A stretch of DNA of 64,000 nt from JAICMB01 sp963802915 (GCA_963802915.1 CAWDKQ010000013.1:1-64000); one strand, 5' to 3'. Counted from the first letter of the stretch, positions 27,882 to 38,350 are shown. The notes: generated by a model from the sequence alone, not told the origin. Numbers and translations: made by a program.

Positions 27882-28885
27882 TTGGGCACGTTATCAAATG
27901 TTCATGAAGGCCCTGTCGCCAAAGCCGGGTCCACCGGCCTAACGAGCGAAGAAGCCCGTCTCCGGATGGAAAAGGACGGACCAAATGCAATGCCCGACAC
28001 AGCGCTCCATCCGCTGCGCCGGGCATTGACTAAATTTTGGGCTCCGGTTCCGTGGATGCTCGAGGCGGCGATCGTGCTGGAACTATTTCTCGGTAAGTAT
28101 GTCGAGGCGGCGATCATTGCTGGCCTATTGGCGTTCAACGCCGCTCTGGGATTTTTTCAGGAAGGGCGCACCCAGGCGAAACTCGCCGCACTGAAATCGC
28201 GGCTCGCGTTGAACGCGTCCGTCGAGCGCGATAATGCGTGGAAAATTGTGCCGGCGGCCGAGTTGGTTGTGGGTGATGTCGTCAAGCTGTCACTCGGAGC
28301 CGTGGTCGCCGCCGACGTGCGGCCGACCGGGGGTTCCGTGCTGCTGGACCAGTCCATGCTCACCGGCGAGTCCGTCCCGGTCGAAGCTGGCGCGGGGTTT
28401 GAAACTTACGCGGGAGCGCTGGTGATGATTACGGGAGATTTTCTCGCTATGTCCTTGACCACGGACAATGTGCGGCCGTCCCCAACCCAATGCTTTGGCG
28501 AATCGGCAAATTGACGATCGAAGGCGTCGTGATGGGAGGCCCTCTTCTGCTCTTTTGCACGGCTGTACTGGCTGTCGGCAAATTCCGGATGGGGTTTGGA
28601 ATCGATGCCCTGAGAACCCTCGCCATGGCCGCGCTTGTGTTTGGCAGTGAGGGGACGCTCTACGCCATTCGCGAACGCCGGAGCCTATGGAGTTCTCATC
28701 CAAGTCTCTGGGTCGTTGTGTCGACTCTGTGCGATATTTTGATCATTTCGACGTTGGTCCTGCGCGGAATCTTCATGGCTCCGCTGCCGATATTGGTCGT
28801 TGTAGAAGTACTTGTGGCGGCGGTGTTCGCACTCGTCCTCGACTTTGCCAAGGTCCCTGTGTTCAACCGCCTTAAGCTTTCATAG
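27882..28885 (+). pseudogene. Relic of plasma-membrane type H+-transporting P-type ATPase
   Basis: The 5' part (TTG at 27882 after AAAGGAGG) encodes the N-terminus, first two membrane helices and actuator domain (DQSMLTGESVPVE). After residue 180 (ETYAGALV) the sequence jumps straight to the C-terminal membrane region MITGDFLAMSLTTDNVRPSP. The phosphorylation and nucleotide domains, including DKTGT, are absent: roughly 450-500 residues deleted in frame. Near 28486 one base is missing; adding an A would join PSPN to PMLWRIGKLTIEGVVMGG in the next frame, which runs to 28885. It cannot be a working pump. Confidence 0.85.
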
Positions 28886-29582
28886 ATCGTGTGGAAACGG
28901 GTGCCGGCGATAGTACGCGCCGGCCACGTACACGCCACAGCCAGTAGAACATCGCCGCGAACACCAACGCTACGGGAAGGGCGCGCATCGTAGGGGTCGT
29001 AAATGGCTCCGGAAGGATCTTTGCGACGCGCGCGCGGATGGAAAAAAACGAGCCGGCCGCAATAAACAGCGCGAAGCACATCCGCCAGAGGTGCCGCGCG
29101 AGCCCGGGCGCCGCTCGTAACGCTCCCGATCGCATCATACGAACATCGCCGGCGGCAGCCAATGTCGTGATCGTCGCCATGAAGAACAGCATGAAGAACG
29201 GGACGCCTTGCATCGTGCCGCCAGGATTCGAGAACGCCTTCAATCCCAGACCGATCTGGATGAGCGAGAGCGCGATCGCGACCGCCAGAGCCACCGCATT
29301 CACCCACCGGGTCCAGGTAGAGACAGGACGGACAGTAGTCAGCGCGGTGATCACAAAATAGGCCGCCATGAAGCCGCCCATCACATTAGCGTTCGTCAGA
29401 CTCAGCCGCAACGCCAGGATCGACCCGCTGATTCCCATCGTGAGCATGGCATAGACGAACAGCAGGCCGCTTCGCCGATGTAGCGTTGCCCCTTTCGAGG
29501 CTGCCAGCGCGATAAAGCCAAGGATTATCGCCAGTCCACCCGCAACGATGTGTACCGGCAAGAGCATGATGAGGATACGCAC
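28872..29582 (-). CDS. DUF2306 membrane protein
   Basis: The protein has 236 residues and seven to eight membrane helices (MLLPVHIVAGGLAIILGFIA first). It carries the DUF2306 feel: HRRSGLLFVYAM near helix 2, a central TTVRPVSTWTRW loop and RHLWRMCFALFIAAGSFF. Function is unknown. It converges on the H+-ATPase relic with a 14-base overlap at the 3' ends. The start is the ATG of MRILIM. Confidence 0.8.
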   Translation of the reverse strand: MRILIMLLPVHIVAGGLAIILGFIALAASKGATLHRRSGLLFVYAMLTMGISGSILALRLSLTNANVMGGFMAAYFVITALTTVRPVSTWTRWVNAVALAVAIALSLIQIGLGLKAFSNPGGTMQGVPFFMLFFMATITTLAAAGDVRMMRSGALRAAPGLARHLWRMCFALFIAAGSFFSIRARVAKILPEPFTTPTMRALPVALVFAAMFYWLWRVRGRRVLSPAPVSTRSMKA

Positions 29583-29673
29583 AGGCCCTCTTCAATGTTC
29601 AACCTCATTTTTGACGGGGTTTTGACATTCCTTGCGATAGATTAGGTTTGGTTGAGTAGAAAGAGAATTATAA

Positions 29674-30369
29674 ATGCGTAAAACACTCGCAAGCATTTTG
29701 GCAATCGCCGGTACCATGAGCGCCGTGGCTTTCGCGGCGGACAGAGAGATCAAAGTCGACGACAGGCTGGATGCTTCGGCCGACACGCTAGTCGATATGA
29801 TGCGGGCTTCCGATCACGGCATCCCTCACGATATGCTCGATAAGGCAAAATGCGTGGTTGTAGTGCCCGGCATGAAGAAGGCCGGATTCATCTTCGGCGC
29901 GAAGTATGGCCGCGGCTTCGCGGTATGCCGCCGGCATGATGGAGAAGGCTGGAGCGCTCCGGCCGCGATGCAGGTTGAAGGTGGAAGCGTTGGATTTCAG
30001 ATTGGCGCTTCGGAAACGGATATCGTTTTGCTCGTGATGAACGATGGCGGAATGAAGCACCTGTTATCCGATAAGTTCACGCTTGGCGGAGAAGCAACGG
30101 CGGCGGCGGGCCCGGTTGGCCGCGACGCGGCCGCACAGACCGACGCCGAGATGAACGCGGAGATGCTGTCATACTCCCGCGCGCGTGGGCTCTTCGCGGG
30201 AATATCGTTGGAAGGAGCAACGCTTCGTCCGGACGGAGAAACCAATAGAGAACTCTACGGCCACGATGCGACCAATCGCGAAATTCTAACTGGCGACTTC
30301 AAAACACCAGCGGTCGCGCAAAGATTTGAAAGGGCGCTACGCCGCGACTCGGCTGAACGCACTCAATAG
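29674..30369 (+). CDS. SYLF-domain lipid-binding protein
   Basis: The protein has 231 residues. A signal peptide (cleaved near AFA) is followed by one SYLF/Ysc84 domain: ADTLVDMMRASDHGIPHDML, CVVVVPGMKKAGFIFGAKYG, SYSRARGLFAGISLEGATL. The SYLF domain binds phosphoinositides in eukaryotes; bacterial secreted forms are of unknown role, probably in the periplasm. A TTGACA-type element lies about 50 bases before the ATG. Confidence 0.88.
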   Translation: MRKTLASILAIAGTMSAVAFAADREIKVDDRLDASADTLVDMMRASDHGIPHDMLDKAKCVVVVPGMKKAGFIFGAKYGRGFAVCRRHDGEGWSAPAAMQVEGGSVGFQIGASETDIVLLVMNDGGMKHLLSDKFTLGGEATAAAGPVGRDAAAQTDAEMNAEMLSYSRARGLFAGISLEGATLRPDGETNRELYGHDATNREILTGDFKTPAVAQRFERALRRDSAERTQ

Positions 30370-30440
30370 GCACGGCTTTCGGGGGGCGGCGTCTCATCAA
30401 TGCCGCGCCGCGCCGCCCACTGAAAGCGTCTTAAGGAACG

Positions 30441-33103
30441 ATGACAATGCCCCAGGCGAATGGCGCGGCGGTCGCGGGCGTCAATGCACCACCAGCGCGC
30501 CAGGACGAGCCAAAGTCTCATCCGAAGGCGAACAACCAGAACATTCGTGTTTCGCCGGCAGTCATTCAAGCTGCTTCGAAGGACGGGGAAGAACTCCTGC
30601 TGTCTTTGCGGACGAATCCCGCCGGCTTGACGCAATCGGAAGCCGAAGAGCGCGCCCGCGTAGTAGGCCCAAACGAGGTGGCGCAAGAGCGGCAGCAAGG
30701 CTGGTTTGGACGCCTGCTGAAAATCATCCGCAACCCGCTTGTGATCCTCCTGACGAGTCTATCGGCGATTTCGTACGGTACAGGCGACGCGCGGGCCGGA
30801 ACCGTGATGGCCGCGATGGTAGTGCTCAGCGTCGTGCTGCGGTTCGTCCAGGAGGCTCGGGCCGACGCGGCTGCCGCGAAGCTCAAGGCCATGATTCACG
30901 TTACTGCCACCGTTATTAGGGACGGTTCGGCGAAGGAGATGCCGCTCCGCGATCTGGTGCCCGGGGATATCATCAAGCTGTCCGCCGGCGACATGATTCC
31001 CGGTGACGTGCGCGTGCTCTCCTCGAAAGACCTCTTCGTTAGCCAAGGGAGCCTTACCGGCGAATCGTTTCCTGTCGAGAAGTTCCACGAAGCTCAAACT
31101 GAAGCCGCAAGCACGCCCGCGGAGATCAAGAACACGTGCTTCATGGGCACCAGCGTCGAAAGCGGCACGGCGACCGCGGTAGTAGTTACAACCGGAGTCC
31201 GCACGTATCTCGGAAGCATGGCCAGCTCCATTACCGCGGCCCAGGCGCCGACCAGCTTCGATAAGGGCCTCACCCGCTTCACCTGGCTCATGATCCGGTT
31301 CATGGCGGTGATGGTGCCCCTCGTCTTCCTCATCAATGGATTCACGAAGCACGATTGGAAGAGCGCTTTTTTCTTCGCGATGGCCGTGGCCGTGGGCCTC
31401 ACTCCCGAGATGTTGCCCATGATCGTCTCCGTCTGCCTCGCCAAGGGCGCGCTCGCCATGAGCCGCAAGAAAGTGATCGTCAAGCGTCTCAACGCCATTC
31501 AGAACTTCGGGGGCATGGACGTCCTTTGCACGGATAAGACCGGCACTCTCACGGAGGACCGCGTCGTGCTGCAGCGTCATTGCAACGTCGCCGGGCGTGA
31601 AACCGAGGAAGTTCTGCTGGATGGCTATTTGATCAGCTATTTCCAGACCGGCCTCAAGAACCTCCTCGATCGTGCGATCCTGGACAGTCCCGACTTCCAC
31701 GGGAAAGCGGTCGTCGAGAAGTATAAGAAGTTGGATGAAATCCCGTTCGACTTCACAAGGCGCATGATGTCCGTTCTAGTGCAGGACCCGGAAGGCAAAG
31801 CAATCCTCTTTACTAAGGGGGCTCCCGAAGAGGTTTTCCATCAGTGCTCTCATTTCGAGCTGGATGGGAAGCTGTCCCCTATGGATCCCAAACTGATGGT
31901 CGGGCTGAAGGAAGAGTACGAGAGTCTCAGCAACGATGGCTTCCGCGTCCTGGCCGTCGCCAGAAAGGAACTGCCGGGGAAACAGTCCTGCTCAAGAGAT
32001 GACGAGCGGGAACTCGTGCTCAAAGGGTACGTGGCGTTTCTCGACCCGCCCAAGAACACTGCGGGCCGCGCCATTGAGGCTCTTCGTAAGCACGGCGTGG
32101 GAGTGAAAATCCTGACTGGGGACAACGAACTCATCAGTCGCAAGGTCTGCAGAGATGTGGGGCTCTCTGCCGACCCCATGCTACTCGGCAGCGACGTAGA
32201 AAAAATGTCCGATGCCGAACTCGCCGATGCCTCGGAGAAGTCCACGCTCTTCGCGCGACTCTCTCCCGCCCACAAGCAGCGGGTCATTCAGGCGCTCAGG
32301 ACCAAGAAACACGTCGTCGGATTCATGGGTGACGGAATCAACGATGCTCCCGCCTTGCGAGCCGCGGACATCGGAATTTCGGTGGACACAGCTACGGACA
32401 TCGCGAAGGAATCGGCCGATCTGATTTTGCTGGAGAAGGACCTGATGGTGCTCGAAGGGGGCGTGATCGAGGGCCGGAAAGTCTTCGCAAACATTCTAAA
32501 GTACATTCGGATGGGAGCGAGCTCGAATTTCGGCAACATGTTCAGCGTTCTCGGGGCAAGCGCCCTTCTCCCTTTCATCCCGATGGCCCCGATCCAGATC
32601 TTGACCAACAACCTGCTGTACGATGCTCGCAGGTACCGATTCCGATCGACGCCGTGGATGAAGAGCAAGTGGCGGGCCCCAGGCCCTGGAACATCAGCGA
32701 GATCACTCGGTTCATCCTGTACATTGGCCCCATCAGTTCGATCTTCGACTACACCACTTTCTTTGTCATGCTCTGGGTTTTCAACTGTTGGGACCCTTCG
32801 CGAGCGAAGGTATTTCAGACCGGCTGGTTCGTCGAGTCCCTGATGACGCAGACGCTTATTATCCACGTCATTCGTACGAATAAGATCCCGTTTATTCAAA
32901 GCCGGGCGAGTTGGCCGCTGACGGTCACAACGCTATCCATCATGGCGCTGGCAGTGTGGTTGCCGCATTCTCCACTGGCTTCCGCTCTGGGTCTCACGAG
33001 CTTGCCAAGTCTCTATTGGCCGATCCTGGTGGTGACACTACTCAGTTACATGGTACTTACACAATTGATCAAAGTCTGGTTGCTGCGCAAGAAATTGATA
33101 TAA
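30441..33103 (+). pseudogene. mgtA: MgtA-type Mg2+-translocating P-type ATPase, frameshifted near 3' end
   Basis: All catalytic parts are present in one frame from 30441: actuator GSLTGESFPVEK, phosphorylation DKTGTLTEDRVVL, and hinge MGDGINDAPALRAADI. At about 32625, inside the membrane domain after LTNNLLYD, one base is missing. The expected continuation (SQVPIP, then DAVDEEQVAGPRPWNISEI) is found in the next frame and runs to 33103 with the last membrane helices intact (PISSIFDYTTFFVMLWVF). As read, the 800-residue product ends in an Arg/Ser-rich garbage tail. Either a recent mutation or one sequencing indel; all else looks functional. AAGGAACG precedes the ATG. Confidence 0.85.
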
Positions 33104-33111
33104 GTACTTCC

Positions 33112-34218
33112 CTACTTAGCGCCCGTGCTCGCAAGAACGAATCTATCGTCCTCTTTGAAATTAGACACATCCGGATGTACTTGTCGTTCGGACGCAAATT
33201 CTAATACTACGCGTGACGGCACGTCGCCATGCTCAAGCCGGTCGAAGATTTGATTAATCGACGACAGCGGCTGTAGCTCGATATCGGCTTTAACCTTGCC
33301 CCCCACGGCAAAGGCGAGCGCTTCAGCCATGTCTTGGCGCGTTCCGACGAACGAACCGCGGATGGTGATACAGTTCGCCACCACATCGAACAGCGGGACG
33401 GGGAATTCGCCCGGAGGCAGTCCGACCAGAACGCAGGTTCCGAGCTTTCGCGTCATACCTACGCCCTGCTTGAACGCAATGAGCGAGGGTGCCGTAATTA
33501 GCACGCCATGGGCTCCGCCGCCGGTCTCCTTCTTGACAGCGGCTGCCGCGTCGGAGGTTTTCGCATTCACTATCATGTCGGCGCCGAGGCGCTTGGCGTG
33601 GGCGAGCTTGCCATCATTGATGTCGATTGCGCACACCAGCAGTCCCATGCACTTCGCGTATTGGATGGCCAGATGTCCGAGGCCTCCAACGCCCGAGATC
33701 GCGAGCCATTCGCCAGGTCTAGCTTTGGATTCCTTGATCCCCTTGTAAGTAGTGATGCCGGCACAGATGAGGGGCGCGGCTTCAGTGGACGTAAGGCCGG
33801 CAGGCACATGGGCGACGTAATTCGGATCGGCGAGTAGATAATCGGCGAAGCCGCCGTTCCTGGTATAGCCGCCAAACTGCGCCTCGGGGCAAACCGTCTC
33901 GAAACCTTGCAAGCAATACTCGCAATGACCACATGCCGAATAAAGCCACGGCACCCCGACCCGGTCCCCCTCCTTCACGATCGTCACACCCGCTCCAACA
34001 GCGGCTACCAGGCCGATGGCCTCGTGGCCGGGAATGAACGGAAGTGTGGGCTTCAACGGCCAGTCCCCGTGCGCGGCATGGAGGTCGGTGTGGCACACGC
34101 CGCACGCCTCCGTCATCACCAGGATCTGGCCCGGCCCCGGGGTCGGAATGTCCAATTCCCGAAGGACCATGGGCTTGCCGAACTGTTCGACAACCGCGGC
34201 CTGCATCTTTAATGTCAT
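33112..34218 (-). CDS. adhP: Zinc-dependent alcohol dehydrogenase
   Basis: The protein has 368 residues and is a medium-chain dehydrogenase. Catalytic zinc ligands are in GVCHTDLHAAHGDW and PGHEAIG, and structural zinc has four Cys in CGHCEYCLQGFETVC. The NAD-binding turn is SGVGGLGHLAIQYA. It oxidises primary alcohols or reduces aldehydes; the AdhP type usually acts on ethanol. The C-terminus is about 20 residues longer than usual. The ALDH remnant lies immediately upstream, so an aldehyde/alcohol pair once existed. Convergent with the P-type ATPase gene, with eight bases between them. Confidence 0.93.
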   Translation of the reverse strand: MTLKMQAAVVEQFGKPMVLRELDIPTPGPGQILVMTEACGVCHTDLHAAHGDWPLKPTLPFIPGHEAIGLVAAVGAGVTIVKEGDRVGVPWLYSACGHCEYCLQGFETVCPEAQFGGYTRNGGFADYLLADPNYVAHVPAGLTSTEAAPLICAGITTYKGIKESKARPGEWLAISGVGGLGHLAIQYAKCMGLLVCAIDINDGKLAHAKRLGADMIVNAKTSDAAAAVKKETGGGAHGVLITAPSLIAFKQGVGMTRKLGTCVLVGLPPGEFPVPLFDVVANCITIRGSFVGTRQDMAEALAFAVGGKVKADIELQPLSSINQIFDRLEHGDVPSRVVLEFASERQVHPDVSNFKEDDRFVLASTGAK

Positions 34219-34220
34219 GG

Positions 34221-34469
34221 CTAACCCCTCGTTTCCAAATCAAATCGGCAAATATCGGTTAAGCGGGAGCGTCCAGGCGTGTTTCCCCGCTCTATGCCCG
34301 CTGTAAACACGGAGCCGCCCAAGCCGAACTTCGCATCGTTAGCCAGTGCGACGGCCTCATCCTCGTTGGGTAGGCGGAAGAACAAGGCAACGGGCCCGAA
34401 GGATTCTCGGACGTAAGCGGGCCTATAGGGCTGATCGTCTCGCAAGCCATTTGACTTACTGCTGTTCAA
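34221..34469 (-). pseudogene. Aldehyde dehydrogenase remnant
   Basis: About 45 codons in the middle of this frame match the C-terminal region of NAD-dependent aldehyde dehydrogenases: ESFGPVALFFRL, then DEAVALANDAKFGLGGSVFT and IERG. The catalytic Cys and cofactor regions and the C-terminal end are missing, and flanking codons are unrelated. It lies just upstream of adhP on the same strand, so it is a leftover of a former adhP-aldehyde dehydrogenase pair. Confidence 0.8.
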
Positions 34470-34990
34470 GTTTTTTTAACCAACTTCAGGACAACGTGTG
34501 AGGAGGCGCGCGAGGACACCGGCCTTCCGCTGTAACCGCGGGCCGGCCGGGCCCTCGCGCCGCGCCTTCACTCACTCACACGCTGCCATGTTTGATGCGG
34601 AGACGGGCCGTCGTCAGTCTGACTTCAGCTCGTCGCGTCACACACGCTGTACGCAACAAGATTGACACAGGAGTATGTACGAAAATACTAGGCAAACGAC
34701 TGGTTTTTTCGGGAAGCAACCCCGGAACAAGGCGTCCGCGATCGGCGCGCGACTGCGCAAACGAACCGGGACAAGTTATTAAGTACGTCTGATCACTTCA
34801 GTTCGCGATCCGGTTGTCTCGCATGACAGCGCCGTGGGGACGGGAGCAAGACCGCGGAAATGGTTGTCCCGGACGAAATCGGCGCCACTCCAGATCGGCT
34901 GAGCCAGCCGGGCCAAGTAATTTGCACCTGCCTTAGTTTCTTGTTAAGTCGCGACGCGATTTCTTTAACGGCGGCGGCTCGCAAACAGAA
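34470..34990. other. Intergenic, no gene seen
   Basis: About 520 bases between the ALDH remnant and a small ORF. The part at 34499-34570 is very GC-rich and holds hairpin-like GGCCGG/CCGGCC strings. No coding frame is convincing. Confidence 0.45.
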
Positions 34991-35218
34991 TTAAACGGCC
35001 GCGGCCATCGTTCGCATGTTCACCGATCTCGCAATCAGATCCGCCAGGAAAATGCGGTACAGATTGCTATCGTAGGTGACATCGAGAAACCCCGGCATAC
35101 TGCTTTGACCGATGAGGCTCAGTTGCGCATCAATGGGCAAGGTAGTTAATAATCCCCTTCCCTCGGGGCTGAATCGAATGCCAGTAATTACCTTTGTAAG
35201 CTGAAACAGGTCTGCCAT
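34991..35218 (-). CDS. Small protein, family shared with 46045 and 41269
   Basis: The protein has 75 residues: MADLFQLTKVITGIRF, then EGRGLLTTLPIDAQLSL, PGFLDVTYDSNLYRIFLADL. It aligns without gaps with the 75-residue protein at 46045; I count 39 identical positions (52%). A shorter, more distant relative is at 41269. The pattern of alternating strands ending in F-x-x-DL suggests a small beta barrel. No family name is known to me. Upstream GGAAGATAAAAGC could serve as the ribosome site. It is divergent from the PAS-sigma-54 regulator. Confidence 0.65.
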   Translation of the reverse strand: MADLFQLTKVITGIRFSPEGRGLLTTLPIDAQLSLIGQSSMPGFLDVTYDSNLYRIFLADLIARSVNMRTMAAAV

Positions 35219-35367
35219 CTGCTTTTATCTTCCTCGGAAGTATCAACCTTAACAGTCTTCCGGCGCAATCAGAATCCGGCAACCTCCTAGGCTTCCCCGC
35301 TCGATTCCCTAAGTTATTAGCGTACGCTCTGCGCGCGAAATCACTCAAGACGACAAGGTTGTTCAGG

Positions 35368-35383
35368 CTAGGGTTTCTCCTAG
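35368..35383. promoter_or_regulatory. Inverted repeat CTAGG-N6-CCTAG
   Basis: A 16-bp perfect interrupted palindrome lies 36 bases before the start of the PAS-sigma-54 regulator. The same half-sites with the same 6-base gap occur at 40884, upstream of the receiver gene at 40746. The shared spacing makes a common dimeric regulator plausible. Confidence 0.45.
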
Positions 35384-35418
35384 TTGTGGCCAGCTTGAAT
35401 CCCGCTGCATGCTAAAAC

Positions 35419-36759
35419 ATGGCCTCCGCTGCCGTCCAGACGCGGGCACTATACTGCCTGTCAAGAGCAGATTCGCGTTCAATCCCGGCTGCAATATTGC
35501 GCCGGCCGGAGATCCTTGAAACCCTCTTCGACCAACTCTCCGACTCGTTCTTTCTCTATGACAAAAGCCTGCGGATTGTCGGTGTGAATCAATCCGCGCA
35601 GCGTCTGTTCGGTGTGCCGTGCGCGGAAATGATCGGTAAACACTGCCACGAGTTCTTCCGATGTGCCGGCCCCAAGGCCGCCATGCTGTCGACAGGAACC
35701 ATCGCGCTCCATACGAGAAATGCCCCGGAACGGATGTTGGTTGTTCGAACCGTTCCGCTACTCGATGACACGGGAGCTTTGGAAGGCATGGTCGCTACCG
35801 TGAAGAACTTCGCTCCGCAGGCCGCGAACGCCGGCGGACGGATCGTCGCGGAATCACAGGCCATGCTTGACCTGGTCAAGTTTGTACAGCGGGTAGCCAT
35901 AAGTGACGTGACCTCGATTCTGATCGAGGGTGAAAACGGAACTGGTAAGGACCTGATCGCCAGAACGTTGCATGATTGGAGCGTCCGGCAATCCCAACCG
36001 TTCGTGGCGATCAACTGCGCGGCGATCCCCGCAACATTGCTCGAGAGCGAGTTGTTTGGCCACGAGAAAGGCGCCTTCACCGATGCCCGTGCCCGCAAGG
36101 TTGGCTTGCTCGAGTTGGCAGACCAGGGCACTCTTTTTCTGGACGAAATCGCGGAGCTTCCATTTCCACTCCAGGCAAAACTGTTGCGCGTGCTTGAAAA
36201 CCACTGCTTTCGACGGATAGGCGGCCTGCGCGATACTTCTATCGATGTCCGTGTCATTGCCGCCACGAATAAGGACCTCCGGAAAGCAGTGCAAAACGGA
36301 GCCTTGCGGCAGGACCTTTACTATCGCTTGAACGTTATCCAACTCATCGTGCCGCCTCTGAGAGACCGTCCGCAGGACATACTGCCGTTGGCGAATTTCT
36401 TCGTCGATCACTACAACCGCAAGTTCAAGCGCCAGATCGAAGGCATTTCGGCCCGAGCTGAGAATCTGTTGTTGCTCCACCAATGGCCCGGCAATGTGCG
36501 TGAACTGCGGAACGCGATCGAGCGTGGCATGATCCTTGAAGATACCGGACAGATCCGTCCGGCCAGCTTGCCCATCGCGGTCTGTCCCACAAACGATCCT
36601 CTGCTCATTTCTCAGCGGACATGCCTGGCGGAGCAGGAACGGCGTTTCGTATTTGATGCCTTAGAGAAGACCGGCGGCAACCGTCCACAATCTGCCATCT
36701 TGTTGGGGATTACGCGTCATAAACTGCGATACAAAATGGAAAAGTTCGACCTGCACTAA
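35419..36759 (+). CDS. PAS-domain sigma-54 transcriptional activator
   Basis: The protein has 446 residues. Residues 28-130 are a PAS domain (LFDQLSDSFFLYDKSLRIVG) with two Cys (KHCHEFFRCAG) that could bind a ligand or sense redox state. A sigma-54 AAA+ domain follows: Walker A GENGTGKD, loop GAFTDA instead of GAFTGA, Walker B GTLFLDEIAEL. A Fis-type helix-turn-helix ends it (NRPQSAILLGITRHKLRYKM). There is no receiver, so it likely senses its signal directly. The first 25 residues are weakly supported; a later start is possible. Confidence 0.9.
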   Translation: MASAAVQTRALYCLSRADSRSIPAAILRRPEILETLFDQLSDSFFLYDKSLRIVGVNQSAQRLFGVPCAEMIGKHCHEFFRCAGPKAAMLSTGTIALHTRNAPERMLVVRTVPLLDDTGALEGMVATVKNFAPQAANAGGRIVAESQAMLDLVKFVQRVAISDVTSILIEGENGTGKDLIARTLHDWSVRQSQPFVAINCAAIPATLLESELFGHEKGAFTDARARKVGLLELADQGTLFLDEIAELPFPLQAKLLRVLENHCFRRIGGLRDTSIDVRVIAATNKDLRKAVQNGALRQDLYYRLNVIQLIVPPLRDRPQDILPLANFFVDHYNRKFKRQIEGISARAENLLLLHQWPGNVRELRNAIERGMILEDTGQIRPASLPIAVCPTNDPLLISQRTCLAEQERRFVFDALEKTGGNRPQSAILLGITRHKLRYKMEKFDLH

Positions 36760-36791
36760 TCCTCCGCCGGGCAACTTATGGTCTAAGACTA

Positions 36792-37112
36792 TGCACGGTG
36801 CCAGCGTCGCCGCCGAACTCTTCTTGTTAATCTCACCACGAAAGCCATCGCCTTCCATGACCAACTCATCGCCGCCTATCCTCACCTCGCCGAAGAAACT
36901 CCGATACCACGAGCCGCCTGCGATTCATCGAGATCGACGGGAAGCACTATCTCTGGCGTCACGTGTTGTAGCTTCGTCGCGAGCAGAAGAAGTCGTTCGC
37001 GCAGGCCCAGCAACCGGCTCTCTTCGAATTGAAAGACGACCGGCGGCCAGAAGCCGAACGCAGCGCTGAAGGGCGCTATCGGGAGCAGTCACTCTTCTCC
37101 GGGATGTCATGA
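36792..37112 (+). pseudogene. Degenerate ORF of unknown family
   Basis: Two frames join into one protein-like reading: NLTTKAIAFHDQLIAAYPHL, a frame break near 36900, then SRLRFIEIDGKHYLWRHVL, a TAG stop at 36969, and QPALFELKDDRRPEAERSAE continuing to the TGA at 37110. The composition and continuity suggest a decayed gene rather than chance. I do not recognise the family. It lies just before the IS21 element in a region full of relics. Confidence 0.5.
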
Positions 37113-37603
37113 TGCCCCTCTTTCCTGTAAATGGACCACCACCGGCTGTTCCGTTGGCACTTGGATGGGTCGATTAAAACCGATCTCTGCGGAACGACTC
37201 CCGACGAAGCGGTAGCAGCTCTCCAAACCTTCGTTGCGCAGTCGTTGCGGGGTGAGCCTCGGGGATCACCTCAAAACCGGCCAATGAGGATCACTTCAAA
37301 ACCGGCCAATGGAACTGAGTCAGGACAAGCTCATTTATACCTTGTCCGGACAGCCAGTGACAACGGGTTTTCCGCAGCGGGAATGACCGGACATATACTA
37401 ACGAATACCTGGGCGGAAGACAGGGCACCGCAGGGATGCGACCCGAGCGCCGACCCAGAGGCTGGAATGGCTGGGCGGCGTCCGAGTCGCCCGCCAGGCT
37501 TTTGAGCCATTCTGGCGCGAAAGCGATAAATCCCGGGAGCGCGAGGGCAGAGTCCTCGCAGTAAAGAAGCCTCCTTCCTTATTTCTTGAGTTCTCATCTG
37601 AGA

Positions 37604-38350
37604 TCACTCCGCAGCCGGCAACGCAGTCTTGGTGCGCCAACTGCGCGGCCCGCACTTCAGCACGTGTCCGTGATGCAGCAGGCGGTCGAGCATGGAACTG
37701 ACAGCGGCATTGTCGCCGAGCAGTTTGCCCCAGTCTTCTACGGGCCGATTCGATGTGAGAAGCGTGCTGGCACGCTCATAACGCCGCATCACGATTTCTA
37801 GCAAATCCTCGGCGGCGGTATGCGGAAGTTTGCGCATGCCGAAGTCGTCGACAATGAGCAGCGGGACCGATGCAATCGACTCCATGTACTGCTTGCGCGT
37901 ACCGTCCACAACGGCGTCGGCGAGTTCTTCGAGCAGCAGGTGTGTTTCGCGATACAGCACGCGGTGGCCTTGTTGAATGGCAGCGTGGCCGATGGCTTGC
38001 GCAAGATGACTCTTGCCAGTGCCGCCGGGACCGAGGAAGAGCGCATCTTCGCGGCGTGTAATGAAAGCGCCGGTCGCGAGATCAAAAACGAGACTACGAT
38101 TCATCTTGGGATTAAAAGTGAAGTCGAAGTTGTCTAGAGTTTTGTGGGCGTCTCGAAAGCCGGCTTGCTTGCGGCGGCGATCCAGCAGGCGGTCGGAACG
38201 GCGCGTGAGTTCATCCGAGATCAGGCACGAGATCAGATCCAGCGTCGGCATCGCTTCCGCCTGTGCTTGCTTGAGACGGGTTTCGAGCACGGCAGCCATG
38301 CCGCCTAAACGGAGCTGGCCGAGTGCGCGTTGTAGTTCAATCAGATTCAT
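37604..38350 (-). CDS. istB: IS21-family helper ATPase IstB
   Basis: The protein has 248 residues and is a DnaA/DnaC-like AAA+ ATPase that assists the IstA transposase. Walker A is LFLGPGGTGKSHLAQAIG, Walker B LLIVDDFGMRKL, and the sensor region has STLLTSNRPVEDWGKLLGD. The length is typical. The start codon overlaps the istA stop (ATGA), consistent with coupled translation. Confidence 0.95.
   Translation of the reverse strand: MNLIELQRALGQLRLGGMAAVLETRLKQAQAEAMPTLDLISCLISDELTRRSDRLLDRRRKQAGFRDAHKTLDNFDFTFNPKMNRSLVFDLATGAFITRREDALFLGPGGTGKSHLAQAIGHAAIQQGHRVLYRETHLLLEELADAVVDGTRKQYMESIASVPLLIVDDFGMRKLPHTAAEDLLEIVMRRYERASTLLTSNRPVEDWGKLLGDNAAVSSMLDRLLHHGHVLKCGPRSWRTKTALPAAE

Noticed and set aside
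30759..31700. 313-codon minus-strand frame across the MgtA gene
   Set aside because: It is His/Gly/Glu-rich shadow coding opposite conserved P-type ATPase motifs.
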